Below, in pieces: positions 11,150 to 23,153 of a stretch of DNA of 64,000 bases. The translations under genes were made by a program, and so were the position numbers. Each line of letters starts with the position of its first letter. The stretch's first letter is position 1. The notes beneath the pieces are model-generated. The model saw only the letters and a program-made list of their open reading frames with translations. It was not told the DNA's origin and did not search any database. This DNA is from Auriscalpium vulgare (lineage: Eukaryota; Basidiomycota; Agaricomycetes; Russulales; Auriscalpiaceae): contig JAHBBC010000011.1 of assembly GCA_019915015.1 (NCBI GenBank), forward strand, positions 682,001 to 746,000. The letters are read 5' to 3'.

Positions 11150-11370
11150 GTCTTGTTCGCAGGCGATGACGGCTGTCAGAAGGGGGGAATCACCCGCCGC
11201 CGCCGACCTGCATACTGTATAGTGCGGCGAGCGCCTCCGGAGCGGAGCAGCATTGGTCGGATGGCACGGGCATGTCTTGTTGAAACTTGTCCATGTAGAT
11301 GGCTGTCAGAAGGCGGAGCGCCGGGGATCCACAGGCTGCGGCCAGCGCTTCCGGAGCGCAGCGGCGTTGA
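11147..11370. repeat. Imperfect direct duplication upstream of F-box gene 1
   Basis: Two diverged copies of about 100 bp start with the same CATGTCTTGTT word (about 11147 and 11271), share GGCTGTCAGAAGG (about 11170 and 11294) and end with a CGCYTCCGGAGCG palindrome-containing block (about 11230 and 11347). The first copy overlaps the start codon of the F-box gene, so the duplication lies in its promoter. Confidence 0.6.
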
Positions 11371-12667
11371 AACTTCTGAATGTTTCGCCATCGACGGTTG
11401 TGGCTGCTGCCGGCGCATCGGGGATTATCATTCTTCATTGAAGCTACCAGATCCTGGCGAGTTGCAGACGAGGAATGTCCTATAAGTAATAGTCGAGCGG
11501 GCCTGCAGACCTAGTGATGAATGGTCGCGGATAGTAGTGGGGTACAGACCAAGCCTAGATCGCAACTTGAAGCAGAAAAAAAAAATCTAGGCAGTCGCCA
11601 GCCAGGCACTCCGCAGTGCGGAGGTTTTCCATCGCGGGCCCAATCTCGTCTGCAGAGGGCAGCGTCGGTCACGCTACCGCTAGGCCAAACGCATGTACAA
11701 ACGGAGAGTAGCGTAGGCCCATGCGGGACGTCTTGAAACCTGGTTCTTGAAACAGGTGTCCGCGTCAAAATCCTCGATATCGGGACGGAGCCCGTCACAG
11801 CAAGAGCCTTCGAAGTAACTGTAAAAAGCGTACATACAGATATTATACGACCCTTTGGTCAGGCTCAGGAGGAGTGGTAGGAGCTTGATCCGAGAAGTTG
11901 CCCTTGAGGGCGAGCGTGTCCGGTCACGAGCTTGGTGGAAGTACTTGGGTATTCTTCTTTTATTACAAGTTGAGTCTGACCGCGTGATAATTGGGGCCTT
12001 CTTGACCTCGACGCCGCACGAGTATGGCCACAAAGAGTGAGAACGATCCCCTTGCTTGGGTCAGAGAGGACAGGCTCCGTTGCTGGATAGCTTGGGGTAG
12101 GGAGTTCGCCCAGGCCGTACGATGCGGTAGACAGTTTCCGAGGGTGACAATAGTATGAGAAAATGTCGAGAAGAGACCAGACCTACAATATCAGAAGAGA
12201 GTTGCGGACATTGTGCGTAGACCAGAGACTGTACGGGCCGTTACCTACATAGGCGACGTCGCATCGCCTATAAGAGCCTGGATACTGGCACAGAGTGCTC
12301 AGAGCAGCACTCCGATGAGTATGCAGAGCCACCAGCTGTTGTTGATACTTACATCTTGAGCTTTGTGACAACACTGCCTGCGTGTGATACCAAACCAAAA
12401 GGCTGGAGGAAATCCCGACAGCATGACATGCAATCGAGGTCGGCGAGTGTCATGCTTCCGATGAGTGTGGGAGTGTATTCTTAGACAGTGGTACAACCGA
12501 GTTGGTGGAGGAGTTCCGGTTAGTACTTGGTCGCTCGGAGTCGAGGACGTCCGAGTCGACGAAGAGCCTCGCCGCGGACATATATTCCCACGTATCCTCG
12601 TAGCGGAACTGAAGCTTCATCAACCTTGCAAGATAGTTGTACAACGAAGGTAATATGGGTTCGTAGG
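11371..12667. other. Spacer between the two F-box paralogues, no gene recognised
   Basis: Only short ORFs (up to 117 codons) without domains or codon bias are present. The composition is less GC-rich than neighbouring genes. No remnant of a third F-box copy could be aligned by eye. Confidence 0.5.
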
Positions 12668-14826
12668 TCAATCAGAGATGTACATGAGCGCAATACTCTC
12701 GGGAGGATATCTCCCGTCGGGATTCTTCTCAAGGTCATAAAGGTAGCGGTACCGTTCACTGTCATCGACTGGGAAGTAGCGATCGGTATCCTGTGCGTGA
12801 TTTAAGTCATAAACGAATTTTTCGTATCTAAGAGGCCACCAGAATCCGAACCGGCGGTAATCAGAATATGTCGTCCTCTGGGACGTCCGGTCTCGTTTCG
12901 CGGCGGCCACCAAGGTGGCCCAGGAGGAGGGTGACAGGTCGCGTCCTAAGGACGACAAGGTCTCGCGGTGATGGCGACCGGAAACACGGCGCCACCCCTC
13001 CAATGTCTGAACCAAAGGATGGAGCATCTTGACCTGGGTGGGATCCAGGCTGGAGCATCCGGACAGTACTAGACGAGTCAAGCTGGCGCCATGGCTCCGA
13101 CGTCCCTCCACAGCCGCCAACAACGGCTGGAAAGCCAAACCAGAGCCATCAACATCAAGGCACAGTGAGTGCAACCTTGGGAACAACATGGACGAACGGA
13201 AAAGGGGCTCCGGCTGGGGTGCGATGCTCCCGCTGGCATGAAAAGCCGCTGATGGATTCGACATGGCCAGAGTGGAAAGGAAAGATGGTTCAGCCCGGCT
13301 TCTGATCCATAGGTTCTCCACTTCTGTGAATCGACAGAAAATGTCCAACCAGGGCGAAGCTTTGAAGCAGTAATTTCTCCCGCCCTCAAGGAGAAGTGTT
13401 TGAACGTCCTCTGCACGGATTTCCTCAGCCACTCGCTGCAGAAGGGAAATCAGGAGCGTGTGCGATACGTCCCCGTCCCAATGCAGAGCCAGCACAGGAT
13501 CCATTAGACTCGGAGTCGTAGGTGTGGTTAGGCCATCTAAATCGTAGCAATCCAAGAACAGGAGGAGCTGCAGCGAGTCCTTTTCGAATCTAATGGCGAA
13601 AGTGCGAAAAGACGCCAAGGCTTTCGCTTGGAAAAGGGAGATGGCCAGGGTAGCGAATGCGTCGTACTCTGGGATGCTGCCATTGCATTGGAGATAACAG
13701 CAAGTGGAGGTGGGCGTGACGATGTGGGACATGATGTTGACCGCATCTGACGGATGGCCAGACAAGTCGACTTTCGTCATATGGGGGAATTCGGCAACTC
13801 TTCGGGCGACCGCGGCGGGTCGCTCGCGGGGAGGAAAACAGTTCGTCAGCACCAACACTTCCAGCATCGGCGACTGTTCCAGGAGCTCGAGAAACTGCAC
13901 CCACGAGCCAACCACCGGCGGTGCATCGCTGACGCCGGTCAGCGTCAGATGCGTGAGGCGGCTGGCCGGGAAGCAGGACCACGAGAAGGAGACCCCGGAC
14001 AGGGAGATCGTGCGCAAACTCGTTTTGCCCGCAAATAGGTCTGTGAGCACTGGGGTCCTTTCATGTCGATAGCGATTGGAGACATGCAGAGTTAATGTCT
14101 CCATCATAGGAGCCGAAGAGGCCGTCAGGTCAGGTAAGAAGGCTTCAAGCGGCGTGGCTTCGACGCGAATGCTGAGGTCTTTGATGCGAGGAAGGAGTGG
14201 GGCGAGGATGCTAGGTTGGCTCCTTTCAAATGAAGGGAAGGGTGAGATGTCCATGGACAACCAGGAGTCGTCGTTGATTTCAATACTCATGGGATAGTCC
14301 ATGCTGCGTGCGATCGTCTCGGCATTCCACTTGCGGCTCATGCCCGGGGAGAGCGTGCACCAGAAGCTGGGGTCGTCCACGACGATCTGGCGCCAACAAC
14401 GGCAAACATGCGTGACGACGATCCATCCTAGCGACTTGCATGAGCGCCCAAGGCTGGCCGTCCTGCGTTCAGGATCATGACGGTGTACCACGGCCAAAAA
14501 GTGGAATATCCGGCTGAGGACCTCTGGGGGCAGAATGGAGGTTTTTGCCACAAGCGTGTTCCGCTTGGACTTCAAGAAGCGTGCAGCTGCGTAAAGCGCC
14601 TCGAGCTCGAGGTCGATGACCTGCTCTGCAATAGCAGAAGGGCGCAAGGAAGGCCCGCAGGATTCTTGAAGCTGGAGATTCGCATATCTGCCTTGAGTTG
14701 TGGCATACCAGAAAGCCTGTGCACTATAAGCGCTGTGTCATTCAGCGGTCATCAGGGCAAGGACGGGCAGACTCACTCAGTCTGAGATGCCTGTCTGCTG
14801 AATGGTGCGGCTATCAAGGACGACAT
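12668..14826 (-). CDS. F-box-like protein, tandem paralogue 2
   Basis: Two exons: 14826-14777 (50 nt) and 14723-12668; 701 residues. The layout equals paralogue 1: tiny first exon MSSLIAAPFSRQASQT, phase-2 intron with GTGAGTC donor, then Asp-Ala-Gln-Ala-Phe-Trp. The F-box-like core is SILPPEVLSRIFHFLAV, GWIVVTHVCRCWRQIV and DPSFWCTLSPGMSRKW, followed by leucine-rich segments such as LTHLTLTGV and MLEVLVLTNCFPPRE. Many blocks are shared with paralogue 1 (LFCRFTEVENLWIRS, LVLSG), so the pair arose by tandem duplication. The C-terminus is about 60 residues longer (RYEKFVYDLNHAQDTDRYF onward). Expected role: SCF substrate receptor, unknown target. Confidence 0.9.
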
Positions 14827-15261
14827 ATCAAATATCGACTGTTGCATGAGTGGGCGCTGGGGGGCCGTAGTCACACCATCTTGCCTCTATAAAATAGCTG
14901 TTTCCAGCGCTTTGAGAGCACAGCAGTCTGTGGGTAGAAGACCAATAGACAAGCCCTGCCAGGACAGCCCGGACATCATGATGATAGAGCACTAATAGAC
15001 CCACTGTGGTAGTTGGTCGGCAACGTACTTCTCGATCTCGAATCATAAGATGTCTGCGAATGTTGTCCTCCATGGCAGAGACGTCGATGAGGATTGTTCC
15101 CGGGCCTGGGGCGAGTGTACTGACCGTAACGAAAGCGAGTTCGCGTCGAAAACAGCTTGCGAGCGGGCCCAGGATGGAGATCGGAGACAAGTGACGTCAA
15201 GTGACAAGCACGCGTTGCCATCCCGCAGCGGCGCGACCAAGCTTGCACCCGCACCACCACG
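14827..15261. promoter_or_regulatory. Divergent intergenic region between F-box gene 2 and the PhoD-like gene
   Basis: The region separates two head-to-head genes (434 bp). A 120-codon minus-strand frame (14828-15190) is open but shows no family similarity that I recognise, so I do not call it a gene. Confidence 0.4.
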
Positions 15262-17698
15262 ATGAGCTTGCTGCTCTACCTCTCGGCCCTGGCCTCGACA
15301 GCCTTTCGCGCAGGCTCCTACATATTTCTCCAAGTCGTGAGTGTCGCTCGGCCTCCACTCTTTCAGTCAGCTTAACATCTTACAGATCCCGTTGCGACCA
15401 CTCTGGAATACATTACTCCCGCTTTTCTACGCGCTGTACATTCTCCCCTACGTCCTGCCATCCCCCGCGAAAGCAGCACCGACAGTCGAAAATGGCAAGA
15501 CTAGTGAGCCTACAAAGAAGGAGAAAAAGCCTACATCGACTGTGCGTCCCGCTATACATTCTACCGTCGTTACTGACTTGCCTGCAGGATAACCGCGACG
15601 TTACCTGGGAGCTCCTTTTCTCATTGCCTTCGACCCGCACCACAAAGCTTATCACTTTTGTTGTGAACACTGCACTCTTACTGGGTGCCGTTGACTTTGC
15701 CCTGGGTCCCTTGTACGACACCGCATCAGACGTCGTATTCACCCGCGTCGGCGCTGTCTACCCCGACGCGGCCAAGCTTGTTGTGCGCTACCCGCTCACC
15801 AATTCCACCGAGGACGAGCGCGCCGTCCAAGTCCTCTGGCGCAGGGCATCCAATACCACGCCCACAGCTGAGCCCTGGACAGATGGCCCGCTTGTCTCGC
15901 TTAGTCCTGCACACGACTGGACGAACACCACACAAATCAGCACACTCTGGCCAAACACCGAGTACGAATGTGCGCCCCCCTCGCTTTGATATGTGCACCG
16001 TGTCTCATGACTGTTTCCAGATGCTTTTGCCGACACAAACCGTACACTCCTCGAGTACCCGCCGACGCCCATCCGCTTCCGTACATTCCCCGACCCCCGC
16101 CTCCCCTCTGGGTCGCATTTCCGGTTTGTCGCGTCTTCGTGCATGACGCCCAACTTCCCGTACGTGCCTCTGCAAGGGCGCACCATCAAGGGTTTCGACC
16201 TTCTTGCCGACCATCTCGCTGCCGAATCATCAAAGGCACCAACGCCCGCCTTCGTCGCTCCCGTCCTCGCCGCTGACAACTCGACTGACTCGCCCATTCC
16301 GCTCGAGGACACACTTAGCGAGGAAGCTAATTCGACGACCACGGCGGAGGAGCTGACGGAGACATTCTTTGCGGAGGCCGCAGGTCCAAAAACCGAGTTC
16401 ATGCTTTTCTTGGGAGACTTCATCTATGCGGATGTCCCGGTCTACTTTGGCGACAATGTCGAGGCGTACCGTCGGCTGTACAGGAGGAACTACCAGAGCC
16501 CCAGTTTCCGCAGAGTATACGAGCGCCTTCGTACGTGTTCTGTTGGAGAATCAATTGTCTGCCGTACTGACTGACTTGCAGCCATCTTCCACGCTTATGA
16601 TGACCATGAAGTGCGAAAACTCATATTGTTGCTGTCTTTCACTGACCATATCCACAGATCATCAACAATTATTACGGGCAGTCAAACGACTCTGCGCCAT
16701 TCACTAGTGCTGCTGATCCATTCAAGATTTACAACGCCGATGCCAACTACAATTCTGTCGACAAGGATCAACACTATTTCGACTTCCGCTACGGCGACAT
16801 CGCGTATTTCGTCCTCGATACGCGCCGCTACCGGTCCGATCCTCATACAGAAGACGTCGTCTCCCGCACTATGCTTGGTGATAAGCAACTTGCAGCCTTG
16901 TATGAGTGGCTCGGCAAGGTACCTCTTCCCCCATCCTTTGTGTTTGTGGCTGCTCACAAGTACGATCTAAGGTCAATTCCACTGCGACCTTCAAGTTCAT
17001 CGTTTCCTCCGTCCCCTTCACCTCCCTCTGGACTCACGAAGCCGTCACTGACTCATGGGCGGGCTACCCGTACGAGAAAGCTGCACTCCTATCCGCGCTA
17101 CACACCGTACCTAACGTTTTCCTGCTCTCCGGTGACCGCCACGAGTTTGCCGCCATCGAGTTCAACGGGCCCACCGCGGAGTCGCACCCGGTTTACGAGT
17201 TTTCCACGAGCCCCATGAACATGTTCTACGTCCCTCTACTCCGCACGCTTCGTCCACGGAGCGAGGCAACGGTGGTCCGCACAAGCACAGGCATCCTGGA
17301 CGAGAGTGGGGAAATTGGTGTGATTTCTGAGGAGCTCCCGCAGGAGAACGTGGTCAAGTATCTGCCAATTGGCAACACGAAGTGGTGCGTCCTTCTTTAC
17401 TCCCGTGGCCGATGTGGCATTTAAATAGGCAACTAGGTCGTCTATCGAGGTTGACACGCGGAATCCCGACGAGCCCAAGCTGCTCTTAGACGTCATCATC
17501 GATGGAAAGTCGCAGTACAAGTACGCATCGTGTCTGCCTTTTGTGTCGCAGCCGTTTCTCATGTTCCTTCCGTCTAGACATACAATCACAGGGAAGCCTG
17601 TTAAACTCAAGTCATCCACCGCCCTCGCCGCTCTTGTCCCAGACGGCATCAAGGACATCCTCGGGCGCGTTGGCCTCTCACCGAGCAAGTGGTTCTAA
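15262..17698 (+). CDS. PhoD-like metallophosphatase with N-terminal membrane segments
   Basis: Nine exons: 15262-15336, 15386-15541, 15588-15969, 16021-16530, 16582-16610, 16658-16918, 16972-17384, 17437-17520, 17578-17698; phases agree, 676 residues. Hydrophobic segments near residues 1-50 and again near 95-120 (KLITFVVNTALLLGAVDF) predict a membrane anchor. The catalytic part shows the PhoD/alkaline-phosphatase-D signature: VASSCM, FLGDFIYAD, HAYDDHE and SGDRHEF, supplying Asp, Asn/Asp and His metal ligands. The family hydrolyses phosphomono- or diesters with Fe/Ca. The fungal substrate is unknown. Residues between the first two motifs (about 260-340) include an acidic, probably disordered insertion. 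Confidence 0.93.
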
Positions 17699-17830
17699 GC
17701 ACACTTGTTATGGCTAGCACCTCTCGCCCCGCCCGGAACGCCCGGACGATGTAGACGATAAGCATGCTTGACGATCTTAGTAGTGTTATAATGATGTAGA
17801 CGACCCAATCCCATCCACTTGAAACGGTGT

Positions 17831-20800
17831 CTATGCGGTGATAGCTACCGCCTTTTGCTTGCCCTTGCCCTTCTCCTTCACATCGTCGTCCTTCCGCGAG
17901 AAGCGCGCCTGCACCTGCGCATAGTGGTCCATCTCCGCTTGAGACACGCTCGGCGTGAGCTCCCGCAGCGCGCCTTCGAAGTCACGCTGCGTCACTACAA
18001 CTGCAATATCCTCCCGTTCCGCCATTTCCGCCAAAAAGTACTGCGGTGTCAGTGGATGCGGATGAACGTCGGAGGGAGGACCCGCGTTGATCACAGCTAC
18101 GAAATCGCGAAAGTCAGCTTAGGACCTCGCAGAGTGAGAGGATGGAATGAGGCGCACCAAGTTTCGCGTCGATTTCTTCCGCCTTGCGTGTCATAGCTTT
18201 GAGCAATGCGTCCGAGCAAAGCGCATAGAAGTCGGCACCAGTGAAGTTGAAGGGACACAGTTGCGCGATCGTCATGAGGTCGAGCTCTGGGTCGAGGCGG
18301 AATTTCCGTGTCAACGCCTGGAGGATCTTCAGCTGCGCAAGGTCTGTGTCGCTGACCCCCAGATAGAGCATCCGGTCGAACCTATCGCGCGTCCCTAGTC
18401 AATCCCCACGTACACTTCGAAATGAAAGGCAACTCACCGGCCTGGCCGTAACAGCGCAGCATCCAACAAATCTGGCCGATTCGTCGCGCCGATCACGAAT
18501 ACATCGCCTCCCTCCCCAGCGGCAACGCCGTCCAGCTCCGCGAGCAGCTGGCTCACGATTCTGTCCATCACGCCGCCCGAGTCGCCGTGGTTCCCGCGCT
18601 TCGGCGCGACCGAGTCAAGCTCGTCGAAGAAGATGACGCACGGGCGCGCATCGCGCGCGCGCTGGAACACGCGCCGCACGTTCGCCTCGGATTCACCGAT
18701 GTACATGTTGAGTAGCTCTGGACCCTTGACGGAGAAGAAGTTGAGCGAGCAGGACGTCGCGACGGCCTTGGCGAGGAGCGTCTTGCCCGTGCCCGGGGGG
18801 CCGTAGAGGAGGATGCCTAGTCGTGGGCCGTGCGTGAGCCGGGCAAGCGGAGTAAAGTGGAAGTGCATACCCGAGCGTTTCTTGAGACCCCCGGCGAACA
18901 ACTCTGGGTGCTCCAAGGGCAATTGTACAGTGTCGAGGATGTCAGCCTTGACATCTGCAAGACCACCGACGTCGTCCCAAGTCACATTGGGGATGCTAGG
19001 TGCACCGATGTTCTGGCTGTACGATGACCGCGCCTCGTCAAGGGCGAGATCAAAATCACTTTTCGTAAGAGCGATACCCGCGGTGAAGATGTCACTCGGA
19101 CTAAAGTCGTCGTCACTAAGAGCGCGGATCTCAGTCTGCGCTAACACGTGCATCTGTCAGGATGACGCTCACATACTGAACACCGCGCGTTTCATCGCAG
19201 TGAAACTTGTGCGCGTCACCAAGTCGTCGAGATCCCCTGCAACAAAAGCTGCTGTACGCCTAGCTAGATCCATGATCGACACATCCGGCGCGAGGTCTTT
19301 GTTAGACAGCAGCGACGTTAATACTGCAGATCTCTCTGATTCTCCGGGGGCCTTTAGTCAGTCGTCAGAGATACCGCATGGCAAACTATTGTCCGAAGCC
19401 CGCACCTCGAATGCTGCTTCGTGCTTGAAGCAAGACAGAAGGCCAGGTGGAACGCGCCCAGGTTCGCTGGTAGTCCCGAAAACGAGGATTGGGTACCCGG
19501 TAAGACGCCATGACCCGTACAGATCCTTGAGAAGGTCTTGTAGTACTTTGATGATCGCAGGCTCTGTCAGACCATCAGCGTGAGTGTTGACAAGGTAGCG
19601 GCCAGCCAGAGACTACCGACCGTTTCCAGGCTCAGAACCTTGCGTCGTCTGAGTGAATGCATCTATGTGACGCATGACGAAGATGCATGGAGAGCAGGAG
19701 ACCGCCTGCTCGAACCGGGCGCGAAGGAAGCCTTCCGTCTTAGCGTCGGTTTCCCCGAGGAAGTCATAGCAGTTGACCTAGATAAATGTCCAATGAAAAC
19801 CAAACGTAGAAAGACATGTTGAGTGACCGCTGACTTCGAATACATGCATCCCTAGACGTTGGGCGACCTGAGTAGCAGTCGTGAACTTCCCAATTCCTCG
19901 GGCACCCTTGAGAAGAATCGAGATCGGAATGTTGTAAGATAACGCCTGGGGCATAAGAGCCGCCTCGACCAGACCATAGATTTGCCTGAATGCACGCTGG
20001 TTATTTTGCTCGCCATTTCCTTCCTCGTCTTGGGACGAAAGAGCAGTCAACCCTTGGATGCGACGATCAGCTCACGAGAATTTATAGTACAAGCAATGAG
20101 ACAACACCTAGATATCCTGTTCCGTCAGGTATACGAGTATGTTCGGTCCCGGTCTGAAGCATGCGCGTCACTGCTGGGTCCACCCAGCAGCCCAATTCGC
20201 CGACTGCAACGCCCACTGAGAGGTCGGATGTAGCAGTATTCTTCGCTGCTGTTGATGGATCACAGTCGACGTTAGTTACAACGAAATATATGATCTGCTC
20301 CGCAGGAGCATGGTAAGGAGCGACCCTGCAGGAAGTAAGCAATGGGCCAGGCTCAAATCACAGCTGCAGAGGCTCACAAACTCGATAGATCCAAGCCCTC
20401 GTTATCTCCAACTTCAGATCGCATATATTGTAACTGTTCCACGTCCACGTTCACCGCGAGCAGATCACCTTGCCGGATAAAGCGTCTCCGACCCTCGAAG
20501 AATGCCTTCAGACCATGAAGCACGAGGGGCTGATACATGCGGTTTGTCGATAGCTTCGAAGCCACGCGGGCTATCGTAACCGCTTTCGCAGTGGGCAAGG
20601 AGCGTCCGCTTAGGTAGTCCGGGGCGGCTTGGACAAAAATTTGGCTCTGGATAACAGAGTCACCGCCTATGTTGTGCAGCAATACTGGGGAAGCTTGAAG
20701 GGTACCGCTAAGGAGGATCCGCGGTGACCTTCGTTATCCCGTAATAGTGGAAGCAACTCACGTCCTCCGCACAATATGGTCATTGGACTCAAGGCGAACC

Positions 20801-22019
20801 AATCGGCGATTGGTGGATAAACTCGATGATACTATGGCCTGTAGACCATGAGCTTCTCTCCGCCTAACGATAGCCTCCAACTTACCCAGTCCCCGTCAAG
20901 GCTCCCAATCTTGGAAAGGTCTGCAGTGCGAACATACAGCGTATGCTCGTCCGCGGTGGCGTGAACATCGCCAGTGAGCGGCTCGGCAGAAAAGGACTGG
21001 TGGGGTGAAATCGTTGGTGTGGTAGCATGGCCGTTCCTGTTGACGGCAGCGAGGCTGCCATTGAGCCCGGGGTGGCTCGTCCCCAGCTGACGACCCAGGG
21101 AGCTTGCCAGGAAGTCTTCGTGTATCTCCAAGTCGTCGTCATCCGAATAAGCACTCTGCTCTTCAAGATTCGAGGACGATGCTGGGGCGATGGAATGCCC
21201 GTTCACGAGCGGAACACCGTCGTCTGGAGGTAACAGGATGAACGAAGTCTGCCCCTTCCGTGCGAACCCTTGTAGCACGGGCTCTGTCATGACCAGCTTG
21301 TAGTCCAATGTGGAGTATGGCTCTGCCTCTTCCGTCTCCGGAGAGGAAGAACGTAGTGCAGTATGATCTACGGCATAAGATGAGCCCTGGCGCAGAATCC
21401 GCTGGTCAAGGCAAAACCAGTCCTCGAATGCCGCTATATGTTCCTTCGCGAAAGCATACGCTTCGGACGACAGGGCTTGAACAAAGATATCATCCAAAGG
21501 GATAAGGTGAGGGGATGATATGACGTGCGTCTTCTCTACCGCGGAGCAAGGATGGAATATACGACCGTACAGCCGCGTCCATTCCAACGGCACAATCACA
21601 ATATCGGCCTGGACGCAGGTAAGCCAGTATATACGTCAAGATAGCACAAACGACGCACCTCGTCGCCTAATAGGGCCCAACAGGTCAATGAACTCAGAGG
21701 CGAGACCCGTGAACTCGAAGACGTCGTCCCAGCGTGTGTTCGGTGCGTGGGTGCTATTGAGACCGGTATGCGGTGCTCATTCAAAGCAGACGGGGCTATT
21801 TGATTCCACAGATTCCCGCCTAGGAGGACTGTGTCTGGGGCCGTAAGGCTAACCTGCGGCCTGAAGTCGAGCGCCACGGGGACGCCGCGCGCGGAGACCA
21901 TGCCGGTTTTCTGCGCGAGGTCGAGCGAGGGCAGCTAGTCGGGCGCTCGGTTTTGACGAGGCCGTAAAGCGTGGGGAGTCCGCCCCAGAGCTGCGTGGAA
22001 GGGAGAGTTGTAAAGACAT
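17831..22019 (-). CDS. PEX6: PEX6, peroxisomal AAA+ ATPase
   Basis: Many short exons on the minus strand. Those assigned from the 3' end: 18096-17831, 18381-18158, 18816-18438, 19140-18871, 19351-19177, 19563-19406, 19777-19621, then further exons to about 21600. The degenerate D1 AAA module ([20 protein letters not shown]) precedes an intact D2 module with [35 protein letters not shown] and [18 protein letters not shown], preceded by [10 protein letters not shown]. Weak D1 and strong D2 are the Pex6 hallmark. With Pex1 it extracts ubiquitinated Pex5 from the peroxisome membrane. The N-terminus is uncertain: the first ATG (22019-22017) is in a different frame from the next clear block ([20 protein letters not shown]). 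An ATG at 21901 avoids that shift but loses residues. Confidence 0.9.
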
Positions 22020-22194
22020 GCTCGTGATTTGCCTTCGCCGCAACGTCCGCTGGCCGCGCCGACTTTCAGGTCGGACGGAAAAGGAAATACATAAACGTCG
22101 GCGGCCCCTCCAGCTTTCGCAACGCCATACTCAACTCGGTAGCGGACCTGCTCGTACTCAGGTTGCCTTCATCTTGACCGTCTAGTGTGTACTT
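22020..22194. promoter_or_regulatory. Short bidirectional promoter PEX6 / GAR1
   Basis: About 175 bp separate the probable PEX6 start (minus) from the GAR1 start (plus). No TATA box was evident. The true PEX6 start may shift this boundary. Confidence 0.5.
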
Positions 22195-23078
22195 ATGTCG
22201 CGCGGTGGAAGAGGATTTGGCGGTGGAAGAGGTGGTGGTACGTCTCGCTCAGTACACCTGCCGCACGCTTTTCACGAACTGGCTACAGGACGTGGAGGAG
22301 GAGGAGGAGGAGGATTCCAACGTGGTCCTCCTAGAGATTTTGGACCCCCAGAGACTGTCCTGGGTGCGTGCTACCCTTCCTAGACCTCTTGCATCCAATT
22401 CATGTCTTTTCGCAGAGATTGGCGCATTCGTCCATGCCGTCGAGGACGAGATGCTCTGCTCCTCCCTCATGCCAGACAAAGTCCCCTACTTCAATGCGCC
22501 CATCTACCTTCAAAATAAATCGCAGATCGGCAAAGTCGATGAAATTCTCGGTCCTATCAACGAGGTGTACTTTTCAATCAAAATGGGCGACGGAATGGTC
22601 GCCAACAGCTTCAAGAAAGGCGACAAGGTGTACATCGCCGGCGACAAGCTTCTGCCAATAGAACGCTTTCTGCCCAAACCCAAAATCGCTGGAGGTATGT
22701 GGTTTATGATACATTATGGCGCCTGCGCTCATATACATATGTATATCTAGGTGTCACAAGTGTGTATCCCCTGCCCTTGTCTACCCTGTCTTGTGATACT
22801 GATGTGCATGCGCAGAAAGAGGCCGTGGTGCGGGTCGTGGAGGGCCCGGTGGTGGTCGTGGCAGAGGTGCGCCTGGTGGACGTGGTGCGCCGCGGGGCTT
22901 CGGGGGACGCGGAGGAGGGCGGGGAGGGTTTGGTGGTGATCGTGGGCGCGGTGGGTCAAGAGGCAGCTTCGGCGGTGGCGGACGGGGCGGTGGTTTCGGT
23001 GGTGGCGGCGGTTTCAGCGGTGGCCGTGGAGGAGGATTCAGCAGAGGCGGAGGGCGCGGCGGCTTCCGGGGGTCATGA
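22195..23078 (+). CDS. GAR1: GAR1, H/ACA snoRNP core protein
   Basis: Four exons: 22195-22237, 22289-22363, 22416-22694, 22816-23078; phases agree, 219 residues. An N-terminal Gly/Arg-rich arm precedes the Gar1 core barrel ([53 protein letters not shown]), followed by a long C-terminal GAR domain of RGG/GGR repeats to the stop. This arrangement is diagnostic. GAR1 acts in the nucleolus with dyskerin/Cbf5, Nop10 and Nhp2 in pseudouridylation of rRNA and snRNA. Intron 1 splits the N-terminal GAR arm and intron 3 sits exactly between the core and the C-terminal GAR tail. Confidence 0.96.
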
Positions 23079-23153
23079 TGACATTGAAGTGTTCGACCCT
23101 CGTCCTCTTGCAATGCAGCGCATCTTGACCGGCGCGTGCGAGCCCATAGTGCT

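Noticed and set aside
14828..15190. 120-codon minus-strand ORF between F-box gene 2 and the PhoD-like gene
   Set aside because: No recognisable similarity or splice support; kept only as part of the intergenic description.
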